Shown here: positions 55,965 to 64,000 of the stretch, piece by piece
How positions within the stretch are numbered: position 1 is the stretch's first letter
Layout: every line of letters begins with the position of its first letter
Assembly (NCBI RefSeq): GCF_945859705.1
Contig: NC_079137.1
Coordinates: 51,182,552 to 51,246,551, forward strand
DNA: 64,000 bases
DNA from: Episyrphus balteatus
Lineage: Eukaryota > Arthropoda > Insecta > Diptera > Syrphidae
Direction: 5' to 3'
Program-made: the position numbers and the translations under genes
Notes under the pieces: generated by a model
What the model was told of the DNA's origin: nothing
The model's database searches: none
Seen by the model: only the letters and a program-made list of their open reading frames with translations

Positions 55965-56400
55965 GCCGTACCATAATAAAAATTTTCTATTCCGCTGCAC
56001 CACAGCAGCATTATCATCAAAAAATTCTATTAAACCAAAACACCACCGCCGCACCCTCTCATTTTATAATAATTAAACTGGGTTGTGCACCACCGCACTG
56101 CAGCCGCACAGCTTTTTGAGAGTCAAACCACTGCCGCAATATAACCAACAAATTTTATTCCGCCGCACCACAGCTCAGCACCATGATCAAAAAATTCTAT
56201 TCCACCGCACCACAGCCACAACATTACCAAAAATGTCTATTCCGCCACACTCTTTCATTTTATAGCACGACCGCTGATCACAACGGAATGGCTTTTTGAG
56301 AGCCGCATCATAACCAAAAAATTCTATTCCGCCGCACCACAGCCGCACCACAGCCGCACTATTATCAATAATTTCTATTCTGTCATTAATTCTATTCTCG
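55965..56400 (+). repeat. Degenerate CCGCACCACAG minisatellite
   Basis: Modules such as TTCCGCCGCACCACAGCC, then a short variable stretch, then ATCAAAAAATTCTATT recur at least seven times with irregular spacing (about 55975, 56010, 56095, 56160, 56205, 56300 and 56335). The phrase GCTTTTTGAGAGYC occurs twice (56110 and 56289) and again at 23240. The same GCCGCACCACAG motif forms the arms of the inverted repeat at 48110-48350. Confidence 0.75.
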
Positions 56401-56778
56401 TAGGACAGACTTCTGGGACTCACTTTTTTGGAATTCTCTATCATCGTAATGTCATGTCTGATTGTTATCTCATTTTGTACTTGTACTTTTTGTAACTTGA
56501 TATATTTAGTATATACATAAGCCGTGTTTTATTGGTAACTCAGTACTTAGCTCAGTAAAATTTTACACGTTATACCTACAACAACAAACTATTTCTAAGA
56601 TAAACAAAAGAAAATTTTTTTCTAAACTTATACATTTTTGACCCCTTAACAATAAAAGATTATTAAAAATAAATAAATGTAACCGTTTGTTGTTGTTTAC
56701 AGCATAAAATGTTTACTCAGTAAAATACTGAGTAGGTACCAATTAAACACGGCTATAGTACCTATATCGCAAGTAACA
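56401..56778 (-). mobile_element. mini-me-like repeat fragment carrying a MITE
   Basis: GGACAGACTTCTGGGACTCA, then TCATCGTAATGTCATG, matches the core and start of the mini-me family in minus orientation. The terminal GTACCTATATCGCAAGTAAC appears at 56759-56778, after a 235-bp insertion. Only this half of the element is present; the other half is replaced by the CCGCACCACAG repeats. Confidence 0.75.
56520..56754. mobile_element. 235-bp MITE with AGCCGTGTTT ends
   Basis: The ends AGCCGTGTTTTATTGGTA and, inverted, AGCCGTGTTTAATTGGTA pair over about 25 bp, extended by CTCAGTA motifs. The 3-bp direct repeat ATA borders it (56517-56519 and 56755-56757). It lies inside the start region of a mini-me-like fragment. 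No coding capacity. Confidence 0.85.
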
Positions 56779-57742
56779 AAATTAATTCCAATGCAACACA
56801 TTTTTATTAGAAATAATGTCCTTTCACACAAAATTAATTTTATCACAGCAAAATATGTCTATTATTTCCATTACAAAATAAAATTATTACCACCATTATT
56901 TTAATTACAAAATCGTCAAACTTCTTGCATACTAATGAAGCATTTTTTATGGCTTCATTTTTATTTCCTTAATTTTATAGCAGACACAAATAAACCCACG
57001 CAGTTTTATATATTTTTTTTTGTTGAAATTGATTTCAAAAATCAAACAGAAGAATGAAAAAGGACACACAAAAAAAATTATCATATTTGATGAAAATGAA
57101 AATTGTATCTATTTGATTTTCATTGTTGAAAAAATAGTCATTTTCACGTTTTCTTGTTACGAAAAGAAAAAAGTATACAATAAATGTTTCCAATTCAAAA
57201 GACATTTTTAAGATCTACGACGAGTATAATAATCGAGACGAAAGGTATACTATAAAATGCCAAGTCCTGTCTGTGAGAGATGTCGTAGTCGTATCGCAGT
57301 GACAGTCATAACATTTAATAAGAAATGGATTCGTTAGAGTCTACTGGCTTGGAATAAAACGTTCTCATAATGTGCTTGCTTTGCTTGACTTGTTAAATGT
57401 TCTCATGAAACAGGAAATTGAAAATCGCAACAGAAGTGTTGATTCGTATATTTTGTACCTCTGCTGCCTCTCTGTCTGGCAAGAAGAAACCTTTTCTTAC
57501 ACATGAATGATTTGTTCCTTTTTGTTTGCCTTAAAACAAAAATCCGTAAATTGGTTGAAGTTTTTTTTAAGTTTTCAGTTTATAGGACATTTTGTCGATA
57601 CCAATTATACGAGTTTTCTATAGAAACCGTTGCTATTGGATACGATGAAGTCCTAAAATATCCTTGAACAAATTGTACCTAGAAAGTTAACAAGTTTATA
57701 GTTTATTCCTCATTTTGTACTACAGGTAAAATAGATATCAGG
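56779..57742. other. AT-rich and partly unique DNA, no gene
   Basis: Short open frames only. The part 57210-57480 is less AT-rich but contains no recognisable coding or RNA motif. Confidence 0.5.
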
Positions 57743-57815
57743 AAAAAAATAAATTGCACGACTGGGGTCGCACGTACTTTCTCTTATGGTAAAAGTTACT
57801 CTAATGTTAAAGTTT

Positions 57816-57975
57816 CGGGTTTCGGGTGATCGGGTTGGTCCCCGTGAAATAGCTATAACTCCAGCCTATGAACTTGGTGGTAACACACACAAGTTGTTGT
57901 TGTTCATTCAAAACCTTCAATATAAATTGATTACACAAGCAGCTGCCTGCAAGTATGAAAATACACAAACCTCTT
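57816..57975. other. 160-bp insertion of unknown origin with 9-bp duplication
   Basis: Compared with the copy at 13664, the mini-me-like element is interrupted after TTAAAGTTT (57807-57815), and that 9-mer is repeated at 57976-57984. The insert begins CGGGTTTCGGGTGATCGGG and is less AT-rich than its surroundings. It has no terminal inverted repeat, no A-tail and no coding frame that I recognise. Confidence 0.7.
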
Positions 57976-58085
57976 TTAAAGTTTTTCATTGAACAAAATA
58001 AGGGAAAATTTAAAATTTGATATTTTCACGGAATTTCGTTAGTTAGTGGTGCAACAAAAAAAATAAAATCTGTTTTTATAAATAA

Positions 58086-59119
58086 CACGGTGTTACAAAA
58101 ATGAGTTTTCAAAATATACGCGGGCGGAGACCTATCAGGTTTTGTAGAGCTATTCGCACTGATTACGAAAAGGTGTTTGAAAATCTTCTAACACCCCCAA
58201 AATCTGGAGTTACGTGCAAAAAACGGTTTTTTGGACCTTCACCCATTGAAAAAATTCTAGCTTCGTCAATTTTTTACCCATTTTCGATTTTTTTACAGTT
58301 TCTGATATTTTTAACTTTGAAATCGATTATTTCAAAAACTATTTGTTATAATATATTGATTTAAAAATTGGAATCAAATTTACAATTTTGCCTTTCGGAA
58401 ATGGTATCATTTATTACTGTAAGTGTTGCCGTTGTTTTTTAATTTTTTTTTATTTTGATAATTTTTTTTTAGAAAAATGCCTCTCCCACCTAAACGGGGA
58501 GAGATAGACCCCCCTCCCAAAGAAAAAAATGTTTGTATTGAGCTCCTCTACAAAAACACGATATCAAATCCTGGCTCCCAAGTTATCCTACCACGTGCCG
58601 AAGAAACATTTTTGTTCTATACCTAAAAGTTCGAATTTCTGTATCTGTGTTGAAATCGAAAAATTTTTTTTGTAAGCCAATTTTGAAGTGATTTTCATAA
58701 AAAATACCTCGATTGATTGTGAAATAAATATAGTTTTAGAATATATTTTTTAAATAGCATGCTGTTTTGAAAACATATACATAATTGATGCCGAAGTTGG
58801 GCAAATGACGAAAAAAATGGAATTTTTGATTTTTGACAGCTTATAAATTCTAAGTGGTTTAACCGAGTTACATGTTTCATACATTGTTGTAAAGGTATAT
58901 TTATCTTCTATCAGAAACTTTAAAAAATCGAAAATGGGTAAAAAATTGTCGAAGCTAGAATTTTTTCAATGGTTGAAGGTCCAAAAAACCGTTTTTTGCC
59001 CGTAACTCCAGATTTTGGGGGTGTTAGGGGATTTTCAAATACCGTTTCGTATTCAGTGCGACTAGCTCTACAAAACCTGATAGGTCTCCGCCCGCGTATA
59101 TTTTGAGTGTTACACCGTG
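58086..59119. mobile_element. Long-TIR DNA element with CACGGTGT ends, 3-bp TAA duplication
   Basis: The left end CACGGTGTTAC and the right end (inverted CACGGTGTAACAC) start a long inverted repeat. After a short offset, both arms share AAAATATACGCGGGCGGAGA, CCTATCAGGTTTTGTAGAGC and onward for about 225-265 bp (58086-58310 against 58890-59119). TAA borders both sides (58083-58085 and 59120-59122), and removing the element plus one TAA restores the mini-me sequence. No transposase is visible. A 3-bp TAA target fits PIF/Harbinger or CACTA-type insertion; I cannot decide. Confidence 0.88.
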
Positions 59120-59925
59120 TAATTAACCGTTTTAAATGATCTTTTACAAAAAACTAAGCATGCCATTTTATTTTTAGTATGAAAAGGAATTATTAGAAAA
59201 AAATTTTAGAAAATCGTTAGAGCCGTTTTTTAAAAAAATAATTTTTTATATATAAAAATTGTCTAACATTTTTCAAAAAAAAAGTTGATATGCACATTTG
59301 AATAAATAATTAATTTACACATAAATAAAAAAAATTGATTTTCAAAAAAAAATTTTGAAATATTTTTTAAAAATCCAAAAATGTGTTTTTTGATTTTTTT
59401 TAATAATGTTTGTTTAAAAGTTTCTGTATTAAAAATTTGGTCGAAATCTGTTTTGTCGTTTATGAGAAATTCATAAATCCAAAAAACCGTTCTATGGCAG
59501 GTACCGTTAATAACGGTACAAAAATATTTTTTTTATTATCAAAGGAGGCTCTTATCTGTAACAGTAAGCAAAAAAATTTTAATCAAAATCGTTAGAGCCG
59601 TTTTTGAAATAAATAAACTTTTCTGTTTCCGTTATATGACAGGTACCGTTAGTTTTGGTCCTAAAAAAAAAACTTCAATTTGTCCTCTAGTAAATCATCC
59701 AAAACTGTTAACTACCAAGTTTGAAGAAAATCACTTCAGTAGTTTATGCTGTAGATCGAGGTTCTTACAGACAGACAGACTGACAGACAGAATTGCTGGA
59801 CCCACTTTTTTGGCATTCTCCATCATCGTAATGTCATGTAAAATTGTTATCTCGAGTTCGATTTTTTTTACGAATCTTAAACTTGCCCTATAGGCTATAG
59901 TACCTACATATATCGCAAGTAAAAA

Positions 59926-60665
59926 AAAATTGTTACACTCATGAAACCAAGGATAAAAAAAGTCTATAAAAAAAGGGAGATGGTGAAGGTCAAAAATAAA
60001 GTGAAAGAAATTGTGTGTCGAATATAATCATATGACACATGTTTTTGAGGTATTTTTTGGTGCTGATTCTAATGACATAAAAACAACGTCAATACAAAGG
60101 CTCTAAGAAAAGTTAATGCCGATTAAGAACAAGGGTAAAAGTATAATCAACACCCATGTGAAAACATGATACACTGATTAAATTTGGGATGAAGGTTTAA
60201 GATAAAAGATTTATAAAGTTCTTAAAAATATTTTTTGTAAAAGGGTGTTTTTTTTTGAGTTGAGTCATGTGTGAGCTGACATAAATTTTGTTAATTTTTC
60301 AAACTTGGTGAAAAAGTATTTTTTTTTTATAAGAACTAACAATCTAAAGAGTTTACAAAATTTAATTTGGATGAAATGTTTTTTTTTTCAAGAAATGATG
60401 AAATTTGGAATTTGTAACACAAAAGCTTGGGATAAAATGTAATAAAAATAAAAATTGGTACTAATGTTTCATTTATAACAGAAACCAAGAATCTGAGTAA
60501 TCTTTACAAATATCTTAGGAGAAAGGTTTTTTTTTTTTGGAAAGAAGGATTTTAGGTGTGGAGGAAATGTGAGTATATTGGAAAAGGGAAGTTAGGTGTG
60601 GAGAAAATGTGAGTATATTGGAAAAGGGAAGTTATAACAGTGGTAACCTATTGAAATTCAGCAAC
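59926..60665. other. AT-rich DNA with a 40-bp tandem duplication
   Basis: TTAGGTGTGGAGGAAATGTG and the following 20 bp occur twice in tandem (60552-60591 and 60592-60631). Loose phrases such as AAAGGGTGTTTTTTTT recur at 60239, 61158 and 61281 on either side of the next element. They suggest an old, decayed tandem repeat into which that element inserted. No gene. Confidence 0.55.
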
Positions 60666-60667
60666 TA

Positions 60668-61098
60668 CACAGAGAAAAATATGACCCGCTAAAAACTAAC
60701 AGATTGCCATATTGTTTTACCGTCCATACATTTCATAAGGAAATCTTATTAAAATCAACGATTAAAAAGGTTTTTTTTAAGGAGATTTCTTATTATTTTT
60801 ATAGAGAAAATCTTATTAAAATTTGACTGAAAAGTTGATTTTTTTTGCAACTTAGCACTAGAACAAAAATCGCGATCAATATTTTCATGGCAGGTTGGTT
60901 CAGGTGGTAAGGTGGGCGACTAATGATTTGAAGTCTCCAGTTCGATTCCCAGTCTGGTCATCGTTTTTTTTATTTTTTTGCAGATTTTAAAACAATAAGG
61001 AAAACCCGATTGTTTTAATAAGGTTTCCTTCTTGGATGAAAACCATAGAGAAATCTTATTGTTTTTGTTCTATTTTATGTGGTCTATTTTTCTCTGTG
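60668..61098. mobile_element. TA-flanked TIR element with tRNA-like core (copy 2)
   Basis: The ends CACAGAGAAAAAT and the inverted ATTTTTCTCTGTG are bordered by TA (60666-60667 and 61099-61100). Length is 431 bp. Both halves contain repeats of the AAATCTTATTAAAAT type (for example 60741, 60810 and, inverted, 60990-61060). The tRNA-like core lies at 60890-60960. No protein is encoded. Same architecture as copies 1 and 3, but the subterminal repeat sequence is different. Confidence 0.82.
60890..60960 (+). other. tRNA-like core of TIR element copy 2
   Basis: The best preserved of the tRNA-like cores. D-arm-like GGTTCAGGTGGTAAGGTGG is followed by an anticodon-arm-like GCGACTAATGATTTGAAG and a clear box B, AGTTCGATTCCCAG, within a T-arm-like stem. 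An acceptor stem does not pair convincingly. It could still act as an internal RNA polymerase III promoter; that is inference. A TTTTTTTT run follows at 60965. Confidence 0.65.
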
Positions 61099-61100
61099 TA

Positions 61101-62606
61101 TGTTAGTTTTGAGATAATAAACAAGAACCTAAACTGTCTATAAAAATATCATGGTTTAAAGGGTGTTTTTTTTTTTTAAATTAAAACACAAATGATGGGC
61201 CACCCTAATGAACTTTGTTAAAAATGTTGAATTAGTGATAGAAATCAAGAATAAAGAGTTTTCATAATAAAAATTATGTGAAAGGGTGTTTTTTTTCGAA
61301 GAGACAGAAAAATCTTTGAATGGTCCCAAAACGTTGTTGATTTTATGTACTATTTAACCTGTACCTACTAATTTCGAATTTTGAAAATTTCTCAAATTAA
61401 GGATTGGGTAACTTAAAAGTATTTCCAATCTCTCTCCATTTGCTTTTCCAAGTACTGGTTAGAAAAAAAAAAACAAAAAAAATCAAAATAAATGACTTTA
61501 TTTCATAAGACCCAACCCCCCACTCAAAGGAAGAAATTAATTTTGTACAAATAGTAAAAAAAAAAAATCCTTTTCCTTCTAGCAGTACTCCAAAGAAGCA
61601 AAAAACCCTCTGAATTTGTTCTCAAGCTAATTATTTCAATTAAGAAGGTAAATTGTTTCTTCCTTAAGAATTTCAAGCAAAAAAAAGCAATATACAAACA
61701 TTGCAAATTGATGTCATTTATATAAGTCAACGTTTTATTTATATTTTGTGAATTAATAAAAAAAAAAAAGAAAAGAAAAACACAACCGGAAGCTACTCGA
61801 GAAACAAACCACTCCTCACTCTATTTCTTCGCTGATAAATGTTATTTTCCATACAACTACAACTGACAAACCAAAAGAAGATTGATTTTGTTTCTGTTAA
61901 CAAATTATCTGAGTCAATATAAGTTAAATAAAAATACAAAAAAAAAAAAAAAAATAAACATCACAAAACAAGTGGGTTGTGCCTCGGACGGTATATGGAG
62001 TAATTTTTCATTTGAAAATTCAATAAGGGAAATAATGTTTATGCATTTATCTCTTTGAAAAATGGTGAAGATGGAAAGAAAGGAAAGGGAACAGGGAGTA
62101 TTCAATATGAATTTCTATTTTTTCGGTAGTAATTTATTGTCATGTCAGTTTATAATAATTTTTGACATTATTTTATATCTCGCTTAGAAAGTATACCTCC
62201 TTTACAAATTTTTCAAGTTATATAGCAAATTACTCGAAAACGGCACTAACAGTTTTGATTAAAGTTTGCAGATTTAATATTCAAAGCAATTACAATAACA
62301 AAAATTTTTTACATTTACCTAACAATTTTTTAGAAAATTTAATTTTCAAACATTATTATTGAGAAAATTTCTAAAAATTTAAGATTCGAGTAGGGTAAAT
62401 AAAGGTGAATTTAGAAAAAGGTGGAGAAGCAGTGAAGAGTAACAAAAAGTCATAGAAACAAGATTGATGTTTAGGAATCGATAGATTTTATAAATAGATA
62501 CAAGCACAGGAATATATTTCAAAGTCACACATACAAAGAAGAAAATGTTAAAAAATTCAATACCTAATCGGTAAATATGGACGTTGGTATACCCAACAGG
62601 TAGGTA
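61101..62606. other. AT-rich DNA, no gene
   Basis: Homopolymer-rich sequence with short, unconvincing open frames and no recognised repeat beyond the AAAGGGTGTTTT phrases. Confidence 0.5.
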
Positions 62607-62608
62607 TA

Positions 62609-63041
62609 AACTGAGGGAAAAAACAACTTAAAATCAACGAAAACCACATTGATTTAACTATTCTTCAGAATGATTTTGCGTTGAAGACGAAAATTTTAAA
62701 ATCAAAGTAAAACATCGTAAGTTTAAAGTGGTTTGCCGTTATGAAACATTTTTAAATCAAAGTTGTTTTAACTTTGAAAAAAATTATCAATTTATTAAAA
62801 AAAAAAAGAAAAAATTGGCAGCCGCTGGGGATCGAATCTACAACTCTTGGGTCACTATGCGAATACTTTACCACTGTTGGAAATAAAAGTGATAAAATGC
62901 TACAAAAGCTGAAGTCCGACAAAAATAAAAAATTTCTTAAGTTGTTTCAATTTTAATTTAAAGTTATTTCATGTTAGTTTTTTTTAACATTAAATCAACG
63001 TTGAACATATTACATTTTACTTTGCGGTTTTTCCCTCAGTG
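62609..63041. mobile_element. TA-flanked TIR element with tRNA-like core (copy 3)
   Basis: The ends ACTGAGGGAAAAA (62610) and the inverted TTTTTCCCTCAGT (to 63040) are perfect over 13 bp, with TA at 62607-62608 and 63042-63043. At 433 bp it is nearly the same length as copy 2. Subterminal motifs are of the type AAATCAACG/AAAATCAAAGT. The tRNA-like core is on the minus strand. The right end abuts a decayed 11-mer minisatellite. Confidence 0.82.
62817..62880 (-). other. tRNA-like core of TIR element copy 3
   Basis: On the minus strand GTGGTAAAGTATTCGCATAG, then TGACCCAAGAGTTG, then a box-B-like TAGATTCGATCCCCAGC. The sequence is close to the core of copy 1 (shared TGGTAAA, TCGC, TGACCCAA.AGTT, TCGATCC). 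No full cloverleaf is evident. Confidence 0.6.
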
Positions 63042-63275
63042 TACGCGTTTTGGACGCGTTTTAGACGAGTTTTAGATGCGTTTTGGACGTGTTTTAGACG
63101 CGTTTTTGACAATTTTCGGATGCTTTTTGGACGCGTATTGGAAATGTTTTTTTGACGTGTTTTGGACAAGTTTTGGACACGTTTTGGATTGGAAGCGTTT
63201 TGGAAGCATTTCGGACTCGTTTTGGACTGGTTTTGGACGCGTTTTTGATGCGTCTTGAATGCGTTTTGGACTCCG
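63042..63275 (+). repeat. Decayed 11-bp minisatellite
   Basis: About twenty diverged units of the type TTTTGGACGCG (variants TTTTAGACGAG, TTTTGGACGTG, TTTCGGACTCG). It starts immediately at the right border of the TIR element copy 3. Units are far more diverged than in the 30-34 kb array, so this array is older or has not been homogenised. Confidence 0.92.
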
Positions 63276-63284
63276 AAACTACTT

Positions 63285-63805
63285 GTTCGATTTCAATGAA
63301 ACTTTTTGTAAGAAAGCATTTGTATAATTTTAATATAAGCCAAAAATAAAATTTTGAAAAAAACTAATTTTTGGATTTTTAAAAATATTTTGAAATTTTT
63401 TTTTTTTGAAAAATCAAATTTTCGAAAACAGGACATTGATTTTGTTTTGAAATTTTGATTTTAGATGTTGATTAGTAATTTATACAAAATGACATACCAG
63501 TTTTATTTTAAATTTTTTTCCAAAATAAGCTCTAACGATTTTGAAATTTTTTTTCTAAAAATACATCTTAATAAAACAACTGAAATTGCGTACCTCTTTT
63601 GGAGGGCAATTCAATTTCAGATGAAGTTTGATCATTTTGAAAAACGATTTAAAAAAAAAAAAATTTGTTTTTATATGTATACCTACGAGTGTCTACAATA
63701 ATTACATTTACTTAATTTCTATCCTATAAAAAGTTCCAAAAAATTCTAGCAACTTCAACCCCAAGAGCAAGTTCGTGCGATCCAGTCGTGCATTTTATTT
63801 TTTTG
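63285..63805 (+). mobile_element. mini-me-like repeat, 3' part
   Basis: It ends GCGATCCAGTCGTGCATTTT (63778-63797), the family terminus. The region upstream matches, inverted, the outer copy at 35536-36004, including the AAGCTCTAACGATTTT box and a TCCGAAACTA phrase. The (GTCT)n core and the other end are absent. Confidence 0.7.
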
Positions 63806-64000
63806 GTGTTAGTATTTTTGTATCTAGATTTCAAAGAACAATAAAATACAAAAAAAAAAGTCCGGTTTATAATTTCAGTAACTTCTCCTATAGTTGCCAG
63901 TAATTCTTTAACTTTTTTGGTAAACAGAAGATTCAACACCAAATTAACCAACCTATCTCACTTTAAAACATTTTAACAGAATCATCTGATTATTTTATCA
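63806..64000. other. AT-rich edge, nothing recognised
   Basis: No coding motif or repeat structure is visible to the end of the window. Confidence 0.5.

Larger units (their letters stand above)
57743..59925 (-). mobile_element. mini-me-like repeat, copy C, with two insertions
   Basis: It starts AAATTGCACGACTGGGGTCG (57751) and ends TACCTACATATATCGCAAGT (59901-59920). Two foreign pieces interrupt it, at 57816-57975 and 58086-59119. Without them it is about 1 kb, collinear with copies A and D. The core microsatellite is short here (GACAGACAGACTGACAGACA, 59769). Confidence 0.85.

Noticed and set aside
60890..60960. Functional tRNA gene
   Set aside because: Box B and D-arm-like sequence are present, but the acceptor stem does not pair and the segment lies inside a transposable element.

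Overview
The window looks like intergenic or intronic DNA from an insect, most likely a fly. It is strongly AT-rich with many poly-A/T tracts. It carries piggyBac, hAT, pogo/Tigger-like, Mutator-like, LINE and Ty3/gypsy elements, plus a recurring (GTCT)n-containing repeat that resembles the mini-me/DINE-1 elements of Diptera. I found no convincing host protein gene, no complete tRNA gene, no rRNA, no CRISPR array and nothing bacterial. Every recognisable coding sequence belongs to a mobile element. The species call is inference.

Layout. 1-2.95 kb: no recognised feature. 2.95-6.01 kb: a TA-flanked inverted-repeat element with a tRNA-like core, split by a 2.4-kb piggyBac copy at TTAA. 6.3-7.7 kb: two large inverted repeats. 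11.1-12.0 kb: a TA-flanked MITE. 13.7-16.3 kb: two mini-me-like copies and a 211-bp MITE. 19.4-20.4 kb: a hAT element with a decayed transposase tail. 23.2-34.2 kb: an accessory block built around an 11-bp minisatellite, with a 2.0-kb hAT element beside it. The minisatellite is split near its left edge by a LINE, which itself carries a Tigger-like and an RTE-like insertion. 35.5-37.0 kb: one mini-me-like copy inside another. 40.0-41.6 kb: a satellite with a 147-bp period. 43.9-45.5 kb: a Mutator-like foldback element with a 208-bp perfect palindrome. 48.1-48.35 kb: an inverted repeat with a tRNA-Ser-like core. 49.4-53.9 kb: an intact-looking Ty3/gypsy element (CsRn1/Kabuki type) with identical LTRs. 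54.4-59.9 kb: mini-me-like copies, one carrying a 1-kb long-TIR element. 60.7-63.8 kb: two more tRNA-cored elements, the second abutting a decayed 11-mer array.

Two observations stand out. First, at least three short TA-flanked inverted-repeat elements (CAC.GAG.GAAAAA ends) each carry a central tRNA-like box-B sequence but differ in their subterminal repeats; I do not recognise this combination. Second, the 4.1-kb minisatellite has an 11-bp unit containing ACGCGT. Because 11 is not a multiple of 3, all three forward frames stay open and read the same 11-residue peptide repeat. Its alternating T-run/CG pattern at about one helical turn resembles a nucleosome-phasing sequence.
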